Translations under genes and position numbers: made by a program
Shown here: piece by piece, positions 1 through 8,950 of the stretch
Numbering within the stretch: the stretch's first letter is position 1
Layout of the letters: each line of letters opens with the position of its first letter
Origin: Comamonadaceae bacterium G21597-S1
Lineage (GTDB): Bacteria > Pseudomonadota > Gammaproteobacteria > Burkholderiales > Burkholderiaceae_C
Direction: 5' to 3'
Assembly (NCBI GenBank): GCA_027214345.1
Contig: JAPWHR010000019.1
Coordinates: forward strand, 1-64,000
DNA: 64,000 bases
The notes under the pieces: generated by a model
What the model was told of the DNA's origin: nothing
Seen by the model: the letters and a program-made list of their open reading frames with translations, nothing else
Databases searched by the model: none

Positions 1-10
1 CTGGGGGGCG

Positions 11-45
11 CCCCCTACGGCCTGGCAAAGCCAGTTCCGTGGGGG
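11..45. other. GC-rich hairpin upstream of flgJ
   Basis: Imperfect stem-loop: CCCCC (11-15) pairs with GGGGG (41-45), ACGG (17-20) with CCGT (37-40) and TGGC (23-26) with GCCA (30-33) around an AAA loop. No T-run follows, so it is not a classical intrinsic terminator. It lies between whatever precedes the window (flgI would be expected) and flgJ, and resembles the GC-rich palindromic intergenic repeats common in Burkholderiales. The rest of 1-121 holds nothing else I can identify. Confidence 0.5.
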
Positions 46-121
46 CCTGGGCTGGCCTGCTCCGCGGCCGCTTGACCTTGCATGCGTCGCGCGTCGCGCG
101 CAGCGCGGTGGAGCAACTCGC

Positions 122-982
122 ATGAGCACAGGCAACTTCAGCAGCAACCTCAACGCGCTGGCGGCGGACTCCCGCTCGCTGGACGCGCTCAAGCTCACGG
201 CCGGGCAGAACAGCGCCAGCGCCATCAAGGACGCGGCCCGGCAGTTCGAATCGCTGTTCATGCGCGAGCTGATCAAAAGCATGCGCGAGGCGACGATGAA
301 ATCCGGCCTGCTCGACAGTCCGGGCGGAGACCTGAGCGCCGACATGCTCGACCAGCAGATGTCGGTACAGATGTCCGGCCTGCAGGGCGGTCTGTCGGAC
401 ATGATCGCGCGCCAGCTGGCGCAGCGCATCTCCGGCGAATCGGTGCCCGTGGTGTCGAGCGCACCGGCGCCGGTGTCGATCGAATCGACGGGCGCCCGGC
501 GCCCGAGCGACAGCCAGAGCGAATTCGTGCAGCGCCACGCCCAGGCGGCCGCGCGGGTCGAGCAGTCCAGCGGCATTCCGGCGGCCTTCATGCTCGGACA
601 AGCCGGGCACGAGACCGGCTGGGGCCGCAGCGAGATCCGGATGGCCGACGGCTCGCCGTCGCACAACCTGTTTGGCATCAAGGCCACCGGCGGCTGGAGC
701 GGCAAGGTGGCCGAGATCACGACCACCGAATACGTCAACGGCGTGGCGCAGAAGGTGGTCGCGAAGTTCCGCGCCTACGATTCGTACGAGGACTCGCTGC
801 GCGACTATGCGCGCCTGATCACCGAGAGTCCGCGTTACGCCCAGGTCAGCCAGCAGACCGATTCGGTCCAGGCCTGGACCACCGGCCTGCAACGCGCCGG
901 CTACGCCACCGATCCGGACTACGCCTCCAAGCTCAGCCGGGCGATCAATACGACCCTGCAGCTGCAGCGGGCACGCACATGA
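122..982 (+). CDS. flgJ: Flagellar rod assembly protein / peptidoglycan hydrolase FlgJ
   Basis: Two-domain FlgJ, 286 aa, the usual length for beta/gammaproteobacteria. Residues about 35-95 form the rod-capping domain ('FESLFMRELIKSMREA', then 'LSADMLDQQMSVQMSG'). Residues about 135-280 form the glucosaminidase/muramidase domain, with 'GHETGWG' carrying the candidate catalytic Glu164. The protein is exported to the periplasm by the flagellar apparatus, locally cuts peptidoglycan and scaffolds the rod; consistent with this there is no Sec signal. The ATG is preceded by GGAG eight bases upstream. It is followed by flgK after a 122-bp spacer containing a GC-rich palindrome. Confidence 0.96.
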   Translation: MSTGNFSSNLNALAADSRSLDALKLTAGQNSASAIKDAARQFESLFMRELIKSMREATMKSGLLDSPGGDLSADMLDQQMSVQMSGLQGGLSDMIARQLAQRISGESVPVVSSAPAPVSIESTGARRPSDSQSEFVQRHAQAAARVEQSSGIPAAFMLGQAGHETGWGRSEIRMADGSPSHNLFGIKATGGWSGKVAEITTTEYVNGVAQKVVAKFRAYDSYEDSLRDYARLITESPRYAQVSQQTDSVQAWTTGLQRAGYATDPDYASKLSRAINTTLQLQRART

Positions 983-1030
983 GCCTCACCCAGTCACGCC
1001 CAGGCGACCAAACCCGATTTCCCGCCGGGC

Positions 1031-1097
1031 CGCCCCAAGGGAAATCAGCCCCCTCGGGGGGCAGCGAGCCACACGCAGTGGGCGAGCGTGGGGGCCA
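1031..1097. repeat. GC-rich palindromic intergenic repeat between flgJ and flgK
   Basis: The flgJ-flgK spacer contains a C6/G6 snap-back (1048-1053 against 1056-1061) followed by a block reading GCAGCGAGCCACACGCAGTG and GAGCGTGGGGGCC. I recognise this composition as a dispersed intergenic element of Comamonadaceae-type genomes; no second copy is obvious in this window. It has no T-tract, so it may act as an RNA-stabilising or attenuating hairpin inside the flagellar operon rather than as a terminator. Confidence 0.5.
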
Positions 1098-1104
1098 TTG
1101 ACCC

Positions 1105-3009
1105 ATGCCCAGCCTGCTCAACATCGGAGCCAGCGCACTGCTGACCAACCAGCAGGTGCTGCGCACCACCGGCAACAACATTGCCAACGTCAACACGGCG
1201 GGTTATTCGCGACAGGAGGTCCTGCTCGAGCCGCGCCTGGGCGTCAACTACGACCAGGGTTATTACGGCGGCGGCGTCGACGCGGTCACGGTGCTGCGCA
1301 GCCACAGCGTGATGCTGACGCGCCAGGTCGCACTGACGGGCTCGATCGCGGCATCCGACGAGAAGCGGCTCGAGCAGTTGCGCAAGCTCGAGGACCTGTT
1401 TCCGGGCGGCGCCAGCGGCCTGGGCGCCGCGATGGGCGACATGCTCAACGCCTTCTCCGACGTCGCGAACGCGCCGACCGACCTGACCGCACGCACGGTG
1501 GTGCTGGCGCGTGCCGACGAACTGGCGGCCCGGTTCCGTTCGACCGCCAGCAGCATGGACGCGCTGCGCGACAGCCTGCGGCTCGAACTGGCCTCCGAAG
1601 TGCGCATGGTCAACAGCCTGGCCACGCGCATCGCGGACGTGAACCGGCAGATCAGCAATGCCATGGGCTCGGGCCACACGCCCAATGACCTGCTGGACCA
1701 GCGCGACGAGCTGATCCGCGAACTCAATACGCATGTGCAGACCACGACCATCGCCGCCGCCGACGGCACGATGAGCGTGTTCGTGGCCTCCAGCCAGCCC
1801 CTGGTGCTGGGCACGACCGCCTCCCAGGTCGCGCTGCAGGCCGACGATTTCGGCGATCCGTACACGTTCAAGCTGACCATGCAGCGCAACAACGTGACCG
1901 CCGTGATGGACGAGGCGCTGCTGGGCGGCGGCAGCCTGAGCGGCCTGATGAAGTTCAACAACCACGACCTGGCCGATGCCGGCAACCTGGTCGGACGCAT
2001 GGCGCTGGCGCTGGGCACGGTCGTGAACGAGCAGCACAGCCTGGGACTCGACCTGTCGGGCAATCCGGTCGGCAACCTGTTCACGCTGGGTCCGATCCCG
2101 GATGCCCTGCCCGCGCTGGCCAATACCGGCACGGCCAGCATGCAGGTTGCCGTGCAGACCAGCCCCGCCTCCGGCGCACCTGCACTGTCGGCATCGAACT
2201 ACGAAGTCATCTTCACCGGTGCCGCCGCGGGGACGATACGCCGGGTCTCCGACGGCCAGTTGACCACGTTCAGCTCCGTGCCGGCGCAGGTCGACGGCCT
2301 GGACCTGCAACTGACCGGCACGGCCAACGCCGGCGACCGGTTCATGGTCACGCCCTACCGCCAGGTCACGCAAGCCATGGACGTGGCATTCGCCTCGCCC
2401 CGCTCGCTGGCCGTGGCCAGCCCGGTGGTCGCCAGTGCCGGCCCCGCCAACCTGGGCTCGCTGACACTGCAGAGCCTGCAACCGACGCGGGCCGACGCCA
2501 ATCTCGCGCAGACCGTGACGCTGACGTTCACCGGCGCGGGCAGCTTCGACGTGAGCGGCACCGGCACCGGCAACCCGACCGGCGTGGCCTATGTGCCGGG
2601 CCAACCGATCAGCTACAACGGCTGGGCGCTGACCCTCAAGGGAACGCCGCAACCCGGCGACACCTACACCATCCAGGCCAACGCCTACCCGGACATCGAC
2701 GCCGGCAACGCCCACGCGATGCTGGCCATCCGCGACCTCGCGCTTTTCGACGGCGCGGCCACTACCGACGGTTACGCGGCGCTGATGTCGAACATCGGCG
2801 TGCGGGTGCAGAGCGCGGGTTTCTCGGCGGCGGTGTCGCGCTCGATCGCCGACAACGCCGCCACCGACAACGCGGCCGTGGCCGGCGTCAACCTGGACGA
2901 AGAGGCCGCCAAGCTGCTGCAGTACCAGCAGGCCTACCAGGCCTCGGCCAAGATCCTGCAGGTCTCGCAGACGCTGTTCGACACCTTGATCCAGAACCTC
3001 GGTCGCTGA
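1105..3009 (+). CDS. flgK: Flagellar hook-associated protein 1 FlgK (HAP1)
   Basis: Junction protein between hook and filament, 634 aa. The N-terminal D0 helix has 'ALLTNQQVLRTTGNNIANVN' and the C-terminal D0 helix has 'YQQAYQASAKILQVSQTL', the two conserved ends of FlgK. The central region (about 190-560) is rich in Thr, Ala and Gly and is the variable surface domain; it makes this protein longer than the about 550-aa enterobacterial version. The ATG at 1105 gives the conserved start 'MPSLLNIGASALL'; the G-rich stretch just upstream is the only Shine-Dalgarno candidate and overlaps the intergenic repeat. flgL follows after 36 bp. Confidence 0.97.
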   Translation: MPSLLNIGASALLTNQQVLRTTGNNIANVNTAGYSRQEVLLEPRLGVNYDQGYYGGGVDAVTVLRSHSVMLTRQVALTGSIAASDEKRLEQLRKLEDLFPGGASGLGAAMGDMLNAFSDVANAPTDLTARTVVLARADELAARFRSTASSMDALRDSLRLELASEVRMVNSLATRIADVNRQISNAMGSGHTPNDLLDQRDELIRELNTHVQTTTIAAADGTMSVFVASSQPLVLGTTASQVALQADDFGDPYTFKLTMQRNNVTAVMDEALLGGGSLSGLMKFNNHDLADAGNLVGRMALALGTVVNEQHSLGLDLSGNPVGNLFTLGPIPDALPALANTGTASMQVAVQTSPASGAPALSASNYEVIFTGAAAGTIRRVSDGQLTTFSSVPAQVDGLDLQLTGTANAGDRFMVTPYRQVTQAMDVAFASPRSLAVASPVVASAGPANLGSLTLQSLQPTRADANLAQTVTLTFTGAGSFDVSGTGTGNPTGVAYVPGQPISYNGWALTLKGTPQPGDTYTIQANAYPDIDAGNAHAMLAIRDLALFDGAATTDGYAALMSNIGVRVQSAGFSAAVSRSIADNAATDNAAVAGVNLDEEAAKLLQYQQAYQASAKILQVSQTLFDTLIQNLGR

Positions 3010-3045
3010 CACCCACACCCGCCCGACTGACCATACCGAACCACC

Positions 3046-4236
3046 ATGCGTACAGGAACCGCCAACACCTACGACAACGCCCTGGAGCAGTTGTACAGGC
3101 GCCAGAGCCAACTGTCGAAACAGCAGGAGCAGCTCAGCTCCGGCCTGCGCGTCAACCGGGTCAGCGACGACCCCCTGGCGGCGGCCCAGGCCGAGCGGGT
3201 CATGGTGCGGCTGGACCGCATCGAAACCGACCAGCGCGCGCTCGAAACCCAGCGCGCGGCGCTGGCCAGTGCCGAAGCCGGCCTGGGCGAAGCCATCGGC
3301 CTGATGCAGACGGCGCGCGAGCTGGTGCTCGCGGCCGGCAACGCGGCCTACACGCCGGCCAACCGCGACACGCTGGCCCGGCAACTGTCCAGCCTGCGCG
3401 ACCAGATCTTCGCCATCGCCAACCGCACCGACAACAACGGCCTGCCGCTGTTCGGAGGCCTGGGCAGTGCGGGAAGCCCGTTCGCCGACATCCCGGCCGG
3501 CGTGCAGTTCCAGGGGGCGGCCGGACAACGCGCCGCCACCACCACCAACCTGCCCGGGGCCATGAACGGCCAGGCGATCTGGATGGACGTGCCCAGCGGC
3601 AACCGCACCTTCGAAGTCTCGCTGGCGGCCGGCAATTCCGTGAACCTGTGGAGCGATCCGGGCACGGTGATCTCGCCCACCCTGGTCACCGGGGACAGCT
3701 ACCGCATCGACTTCAGCGTCGTCGCCGGCGTGACCACCTACGACGTCGTCAACACCACCACGTCGACCACGGTCAGCAGCGGGCAGCCCTATGTGGACGG
3801 CGCACCGATCCAGTTCGACGGCATCTCGGTACTGGCCCAGGGCACGCCCGCCCACGGCGACGCACTGGACATCACGCCCAGCGTGCCGCTGAACGTGTTC
3901 AACATGCTGGACGACGCGATCAACACCATCGACAACGCGCCGGGCGACAACCGCCTGGCCCATTCGGTCGCCTTGTCGCTGTCCCAGATCGACACCGCCC
4001 TGGAGCGCATGCAGGCGGCACGCGGCCAGGCCGGCGATTGGCTCAACCGTGCCGACACCATCACCGACCAGCAGTCGGCGCGCTCGCTGTCGCTGGAGTC
4101 GGACCGTTCGCGCGCCATCGACGCCGACATGGTCAAGGCCATCTCCGATTTCAGCCAGACACAGACCGGCTACCAGGCTGCGTTACAGTCATACGCACAA
4201 ATCCAGCGCCTGTCCTTGTTCAACTTCATCAACTGA
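3046..4236 (+). CDS. flgL: Flagellar hook-associated protein 3 FlgL (HAP3)
   Basis: Flagellin-like junction protein, 396 aa, adjacent to FlgK in the filament. The N-terminus has the flagellin-type coiled-coil pattern ('LYRRQSQLSKQQEQLSSGLR' then 'VSDDPLAAAQAERV'), and the C-terminus ends with 'TQTGYQAALQSYAQIQRLSL', typical of FlgL. The middle (about 150-280) is a variable beta-rich domain. No strong Shine-Dalgarno precedes the ATG, which suggests translation coupled to flgK 36 bp upstream. It is the last flagellar structural gene in the window. Confidence 0.96.
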   Translation: MRTGTANTYDNALEQLYRRQSQLSKQQEQLSSGLRVNRVSDDPLAAAQAERVMVRLDRIETDQRALETQRAALASAEAGLGEAIGLMQTARELVLAAGNAAYTPANRDTLARQLSSLRDQIFAIANRTDNNGLPLFGGLGSAGSPFADIPAGVQFQGAAGQRAATTTNLPGAMNGQAIWMDVPSGNRTFEVSLAAGNSVNLWSDPGTVISPTLVTGDSYRIDFSVVAGVTTYDVVNTTTSTTVSSGQPYVDGAPIQFDGISVLAQGTPAHGDALDITPSVPLNVFNMLDDAINTIDNAPGDNRLAHSVALSLSQIDTALERMQAARGQAGDWLNRADTITDQQSARSLSLESDRSRAIDADMVKAISDFSQTQTGYQAALQSYAQIQRLSLFNFIN

Positions 4237-4243
4237 CGTCGCC

Positions 4244-5485
4244 ATGGCCCCTTCGACGCTCGGGCATCTGATCCTGGGTTACCAGCTGGTCTGGAACCGG
4301 TTGCGCCAGCCAGCGGCCGTGCAGCTGTTCCTGACGCCCCACGGCCAGGAGCCGGTCGAAGGCGCGCATTTCCTGCGCACGCTCGAACAGACCTGGTCCG
4401 AGCAGTGCCCGCCCCTGCTGCTGGCACCGCAAACCACCGGCCTGCTGACCGACCTGCTGAACCACGGCTCGCGTGATGGCCCCCATCTCGTGGTCCAGCA
4501 CGACCTGATGCGCAACGAAGCCGTCACCGGCGCCGTGCAGCGGGCCCATGCACGCGGCGTGCCGATGTTGTGGCGCGGCCAGCCCGGTCAGCGCCCGGAC
4601 GCCGCCATGGCGCGGTACTTCGTGCGCGGCATGCTCGCCCTCACGCCCGGAGAGACCATCGTCGGCGCGCAGGCCTCGCTGCGCCAGGGCCAGCCCGGGG
4701 CACAAACGACCGCGGCCACCGCCCGTGCGCTCAGTCCGGTGCCGCCCGACCAGATCATCGAGGCCGTGCCCAGCCGGCTGATGGCCGACCATTGCCTGGA
4801 CCAGCAAAACGCCTGGGGCGTGGCCGGCTGGCCGGTCGACGACGTGTTGCTGTCGCATCGCAAGCAGCCGATTCCGCCCAGCCATCGTGCGGTGGTGCTG
4901 CTGATCCAGCAGACCGACGCCGACGCCGCGCTCGAACTGATCGAACACACGCTGGCCGAGGAGCCGCTGCTGGCCTACCGTTTCCTGCGTTTCACCAACT
5001 CGGCCGCGCTGGGCTTGCGCAGCAGCGTCGAGTCGCTGCGCCATGGCCTGATGCTGCTCGGGCTGTCGCGCTTCAAGGCCTGGTTGCAGGAGATGCTGCC
5101 GCTGGCCAGCAACGAACCCGACATGGATCCGGTGCGCACGGGCATGGTGATGCGCGCGCGCATGATGGAAAACCAGCTCGACGCCGGCGACGAGGAGTTG
5201 CTGCGGCGCGAGGTGTTCCTGTGCGGCATGTTGTCCCAGATCGACGGCCTGCTGGGCGAATCGCTGAAGGACGCCCTGCACCGGCTGCCGCTGTCCGAGC
5301 GCATCAACGGCGCGATCCTGGGCAACAGCGGCCCGTATGCCCCGTTCCTGGAACTGGCCACGGCGCTGGAATATCCGAACATGGACCAGGTGCCGGCCCT
5401 GTGCACGGAACACGAGCTCGACCTGGGCGAGGTCAACCGCACGATGCTGCGGGTGCTGACGCAGTTGCACAAGTCGGCGGGCTGA
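4244..5485 (+). CDS. HDOD-domain signalling protein (possibly degenerate EAL-HDOD)
   Basis: 413 aa, starting 8 bp after the flgL stop in the same orientation, so probably cotranscribed with the flagellar genes. The second half (about 205-395) is an HDOD domain: 'LIEHTLAEEPLLAYRFLRFT' then 'SVESLRHGLMLLGLSRFKAW'. HDOD domains lack the HD metal ligands and mediate protein-protein signalling. The first about 190 residues align loosely with the layout of YuxH-type EAL-HDOD proteins, but I see no intact EAL catalytic residues. The ATG at 4244 was preferred because further upstream the frame overlaps flgL. A role in coupling flagellar completion or taxis to signalling is inference from position. 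Confidence 0.75.
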   Translation: MAPSTLGHLILGYQLVWNRLRQPAAVQLFLTPHGQEPVEGAHFLRTLEQTWSEQCPPLLLAPQTTGLLTDLLNHGSRDGPHLVVQHDLMRNEAVTGAVQRAHARGVPMLWRGQPGQRPDAAMARYFVRGMLALTPGETIVGAQASLRQGQPGAQTTAATARALSPVPPDQIIEAVPSRLMADHCLDQQNAWGVAGWPVDDVLLSHRKQPIPPSHRAVVLLIQQTDADAALELIEHTLAEEPLLAYRFLRFTNSAALGLRSSVESLRHGLMLLGLSRFKAWLQEMLPLASNEPDMDPVRTGMVMRARMMENQLDAGDEELLRREVFLCGMLSQIDGLLGESLKDALHRLPLSERINGAILGNSGPYAPFLELATALEYPNMDQVPALCTEHELDLGEVNRTMLRVLTQLHKSAG

Positions 5486-5545
5486 CGCAAGAACCCGCGG
5501 ACCCAGGCCGTCGCGACCGGCAGACGCATCTCCGTTCCGGGCGAA

Positions 5546-6358
5546 TCACGACCTGGTCGCGGCGACCAACAGGGCTGGCATCGAGAATGCAATGACGCCA
5601 TCCGCGCCGGCAAATGGGGCCAACCGGCGCCGGGCCTCGCGCTCCAGTCGCGCAAATTGGGCATCATCGAGCAGGCCACCGAGTGTCCAGGCGCAGGCGC
5701 GTTCGGTCGAGACCAGAGTGTCGACCGACGCGAAACGCACGATGCCCTCGCGCTGAAGGATCTCGGCATCGACCAGGCCGGCGTCGCGGCAGATCGCGCG
5801 CAGCACCGCCACGTCGCCGAGTACAAACGGGGCCCGGAATGCGTCACCGACGGGAGTACCGAACAATTCGTCGAGCAGACGCGCCAGCGATGCGTAAGCC
5901 GGCGCATGTTCGAGTGCATCGCAGACGGCCACGACGAGCCGTCCACCGGGGCGCAGCACACGCAGCATCTCGCGCAAGGCTGCGACGCGATCGTCGAAGA
6001 ACATCAGGCCGAACTGGCTCACGACCGCGTCGAAATGCGCATCGTCAAATGGCAGCGACTCGGCGCGCCCATCATGCCAGTCGATGGCGGCATGTTTGCG
6101 ACGCGCCACCGCCAGCATCTGCGGGCTGGCATCGAGTCCGTGCGCGGCACCACCCGAGCCCACGCGCCGAGCCACCTCGACGGTCAGTGCGCCGGTCCCG
6201 CAAGCCACATCGAGCACCTTCTGGCCAGGCGCAATGTGTGCGATGTCACATACCACCGGCCCCCATTGGCGAAACAGTGCTGGCACGAACTGTTCGTCGT
6301 ATACGTCGGCCGGCGATGGCACGGACGTATCGGCATGCACCTCGAGAGTCTCACGCAT
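5546..6358 (-). CDS. Class I SAM-dependent methyltransferase (UbiE/Methyltransf_11 type)
   Basis: 270 aa. SAM-binding motif I is 'VLDVACGTGALTVEVARRV'; the acidic post-I segment 'GLDASPQMLAVARRK', motif 'FDAVVSQFGLMFF' and 'LRVLRPGGRLVVAV' follow in the expected order. The substrate cannot be predicted. An in-frame ATG lies 15 bp further upstream (6373), but the ATG at 6358 is preferred because AGGAG sits six bases before it. The gene is divergent from an AraC-family regulator 35 bp away, which may control it. Its 3' end converges on the HDOD gene. Confidence 0.88.
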   Translation of the reverse strand: MRETLEVHADTSVPSPADVYDEQFVPALFRQWGPVVCDIAHIAPGQKVLDVACGTGALTVEVARRVGSGGAAHGLDASPQMLAVARRKHAAIDWHDGRAESLPFDDAHFDAVVSQFGLMFFDDRVAALREMLRVLRPGGRLVVAVCDALEHAPAYASLARLLDELFGTPVGDAFRAPFVLGDVAVLRAICRDAGLVDAEILQREGIVRFASVDTLVSTERACAWTLGGLLDDAQFARLEREARRRLAPFAGADGVIAFSMPALLVAATRS

Positions 6359-6364
6359 GGCTTG

Positions 6365-6369
6365 CTCCT
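6365..6369 (-). promoter_or_regulatory. Ribosome binding site deciding the methyltransferase start
   Basis: Minus-strand AGGAG, six bases before the ATG at 6358 and inside the five extra codons that an ATG at 6373 would add. This is why the shorter methyltransferase is preferred. Confidence 0.7.
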
Positions 6370-6393
6370 GCATTGAACGACGATGCTGATAGC

Positions 6394-7434
6394 ATGATCG
6401 ACACCATGACGGCCGACAATGATCAAGCGTCCGGATCGCCTGCTGCAGCGTCCGGATTCGATGTTCTGTCCGACGTGTTGCGGTGTATCCGGCTCACCGG
6501 ATCGATGCTGTTCCTGGTCGACGCACACACGCCCTGGATGTCGTGGGCGCCAAGGGCGCAGGATTTTCAGCCGGTGGTCCTGCCTTGCGCGCAGCATCTG
6601 GTCTCGTTCCATGTCGTCACCCAGGGCAGTTGCTGGGCCGGTCTGGATGGCGTGCCTCCCGAGCGTTTCGAGACAGGAGACGTGCTGGTGGTGCCACATG
6701 GCGACGGCTACCATCTTGCCAGTCCGCGCAGTGCGCAGCCCAGCTACGGCCATGACGAGGCGTTGGCTTTCTTTCGCACCATGGCGGCCGGCGAATTGCC
6801 GACGGTCATTCACGAAGGCGGTCGTGGCGCCGAGACGACGCAGTTCATCTGCGGCTTCCTGGGCTGCGACACGCAACCATGCAACCCGTTGCTCGACGCA
6901 TTACCCTCGATGGCGCACCTGCGGACGTCGGCAGGACCCTCTGACCGTCTGCGGCACCTGATCGATTTCGCCCTGTGCGAGCTGCGCCAGCCATCGTCCG
7001 GCGGCCGCATCGTGCTGCTCCGGCTGGCCGAGCTGATGTTTGTCGAAGTTATCCGGCGCTACCTGGAAACCATGGCCGACGGACAAACCGGCTGGCTGGC
7101 CGGTCTGCACGATCCGCTGGTTGCCCGCGCGCTTGCACGGCTGCACCATGCACCGGACAGGCGCTGGACGCTGGATGAACTGGCGACCCAGGTCGGTACC
7201 TCACGCACGGTATTGGCGGCACGTTTCGCGCAGATCGTCGGACAGCCACCGATGCAATACCTGACGCAATGGCGCATGCAGCTGGCGACCCGACTGCTGG
7301 CCCATCCCACCCGACAAAAAGTCGCCACCGTGGCCGACGCCGTGGGTTACGGATCCGAGGCCGCGTTCAGCCGCGCCTTCAAGAAGTGCACCGGCCTGTC
7401 GCCCGCCGCATGGCGGTTGCGCGACGGGGCCTGA
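6394..7434 (+). CDS. AraC-family transcriptional regulator with cupin-type sensor domain
   Basis: 346 aa. The N-terminal about 200 residues form a cupin-like ligand domain ('VLRCIRLTGSMLFLVDAHTP', 'FETGDVLVVPHGDGYHLASP'), as in the cupin_6 AraC group. The C-terminus (about 240-346) has two helix-turn-helix units: 'WTLDELATQVGTSRTVLAAR' and 'VADAVGYGSEAAFSRAFKK', ending 'TGLSPAAWR', the AraC signature. ATGs at 6394 and 6406 are both possible. Regulators of this subgroup usually sit beside the oxidoreductase or methyltransferase gene they control, and here it is divergent from the methyltransferase. The ligand is unknown. Confidence 0.9.
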   Translation: MIDTMTADNDQASGSPAAASGFDVLSDVLRCIRLTGSMLFLVDAHTPWMSWAPRAQDFQPVVLPCAQHLVSFHVVTQGSCWAGLDGVPPERFETGDVLVVPHGDGYHLASPRSAQPSYGHDEALAFFRTMAAGELPTVIHEGGRGAETTQFICGFLGCDTQPCNPLLDALPSMAHLRTSAGPSDRLRHLIDFALCELRQPSSGGRIVLLRLAELMFVEVIRRYLETMADGQTGWLAGLHDPLVARALARLHHAPDRRWTLDELATQVGTSRTVLAARFAQIVGQPPMQYLTQWRMQLATRLLAHPTRQKVATVADAVGYGSEAAFSRAFKKCTGLSPAAWRLRDGA

Positions 7435-7532
7435 ACCACCAGTGGGTCTGCGGCGATGGTGGTCGGTACCGGACGGACACGCGGCATGGTCGGCCCCGCC
7501 CAGGCACAGCGGAGCGCAGCCACACCGCGATA

Positions 7533-8855
7533 TCACCCGGGCGCCGGCTCCGTCAGCGTCGCGCAATGCGCACCCCCGCCGACCCAGTTCGCCAACATTG
7601 CATCGATGAACACCACACGCCGGCCCGGGAAAACGGATGCATAGATGTTTCGCACCTGCTCCTCCCGCTCGGGGGGCGTGCCATGTGCCACGTAGGTGGG
7701 CAACACGACGAGGTCGTTGGCCAGCACATGGTTCAGGTAGCTGGTCGTGGCCAGCTGCATCACAGTGTCGCCTTCGCGGCGGCGCTCGCGGGCCGGGAAG
7801 GACGTGGCCGTCCATTCGTTCGAATACGCGGTGTCGGCATCGGCGCTGAGTACGACCGCGCGTTCGACCATGGACGGCAGCGGTACCTTGATCACCCGCA
7901 GCGGCCGGCCGCGCTGGTCGGTACTGTTCGACAAGGCCTCGAGATTCGCCTGCATGCGCAGCTGGTTCAGCCGCGCCACCGGATGGCCGCGCGCATCCTC
8001 CTCGTCGACCCAGGCCAGCAAGACCGTGTTCTCGTCGGCGAAACGCACGAACTCGTCGGTATGTCCGCCGGTACCCCAGCCCACGTAGTGGCCGACGATG
8101 GTCGCCCGGTGCAGCGGGTCGTGCGCCAGGCCATGTGGCACCCAGACCACCTTGCGCATGCCCGGCAAAGCCAGCAGGTGTTTCTCGATCGCATCGCGCG
8201 ACAGGCCGCGGTTGCGTTCACGCCACAGGCTCGCGTTGGCGATGATGGTGCCGCGGCCGTTGACCTCGACACCACCACCCTCGATCGCCAGCGGCGAGGC
8301 CAGACAGGCCAGGCCCAGTACGCCCGCCAGACGTTGGTCCAGCGCGCCGGTCTCGATGTCGTCGGTGCGTGCGCAATCCAGCGCCCGCGCCCGGCTGCCC
8401 GCGAACGTGCGGCGGCACCAGTTGGTCCAGCCGTAATGCGTCCATTGAAAATCGACGATGAACGGCCGGGCGCGGCCGTCCAGGCCGAACACCGCGCCGT
8501 CGCGTACGAAAAACGGCGCCCGTCCGTCCTGCACGAATGCCACCCGGAGCGCGTTCACGCCCCGGCTGCGCAACACGGCCATGGCCCGCGCCTGCGCCTC
8601 GGCGTCGCGCACCAGCATCTTCAGCGGCACATGCGGCGCCAGCGTCTGCGCCAGGTCGGCGGTGAAGGCCTCGTGGCCGGGGTCGTAACCCAGCCAGATC
8701 GCGGCAACCGGATCGAAGTCGGCGCTCAGACGAGCGCCGGCCACGACCAGGTCATCGGCCGCGACCGAAGGCCACACGGCGATGCCGGCAAGCGCACCAC
8801 CGGCCCACTGCAGGCAGCGCCGGCGCGATGGAATGCAGGACAGGGATCTGGACAT
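7533..8855 (-). CDS. Agmatine deiminase / peptidylarginine deiminase family protein with Tat-like signal
   Basis: 440 aa, PAD_porph/agmatine deiminase fold, which hydrolyses guanidino groups (agmatine to N-carbamoylputrescine plus ammonia). Visible motifs: 'FIVDFQWTHYGWTNW', 'IEGGGVEVNGRGTIIAN', 'GTGGHTDEFVRFADE' (His-x-Asp-Glu site), and the C-terminal nucleophile 'GGGAHCATLTEP' (Cys431), the expected position for the catalytic Cys. The N-terminus 'SRRRCLQWAGGALAGIAVWP' ending near 'SVAADD' looks like a twin-arginine signal, whereas most agmatine deiminases are cytoplasmic. The ATG at 8855 is the first that yields this signal; an open frame continues upstream but without family similarity. 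Substrate could be agmatine or a peptidyl arginine. Confidence 0.85.
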   Translation of the reverse strand: MSRSLSCIPSRRRCLQWAGGALAGIAVWPSVAADDLVVAGARLSADFDPVAAIWLGYDPGHEAFTADLAQTLAPHVPLKMLVRDAEAQARAMAVLRSRGVNALRVAFVQDGRAPFFVRDGAVFGLDGRARPFIVDFQWTHYGWTNWCRRTFAGSRARALDCARTDDIETGALDQRLAGVLGLACLASPLAIEGGGVEVNGRGTIIANASLWRERNRGLSRDAIEKHLLALPGMRKVVWVPHGLAHDPLHRATIVGHYVGWGTGGHTDEFVRFADENTVLLAWVDEEDARGHPVARLNQLRMQANLEALSNSTDQRGRPLRVIKVPLPSMVERAVVLSADADTAYSNEWTATSFPARERRREGDTVMQLATTSYLNHVLANDLVVLPTYVAHGTPPEREEQVRNIYASVFPGRRVVFIDAMLANWVGGGAHCATLTEPAPG

Positions 8856-8950
8856 GGCGCAGTATCCCAGCGCACACGCAGCCCGGGTTCGCAACCCGGT
8901 TTGACGGGGCGCGCAACAGGGGTATTGATTGTCGCCGTGCGCGACACCCC

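Noticed and set aside
1045-3963. A 972-codon open frame on the minus strand opposite flgK and flgL
   Set aside because: Its translation is His/Arg/Gly-rich low-complexity sequence typical of antisense frames in high-GC DNA; the plus strand carries clear FlgK and FlgL.
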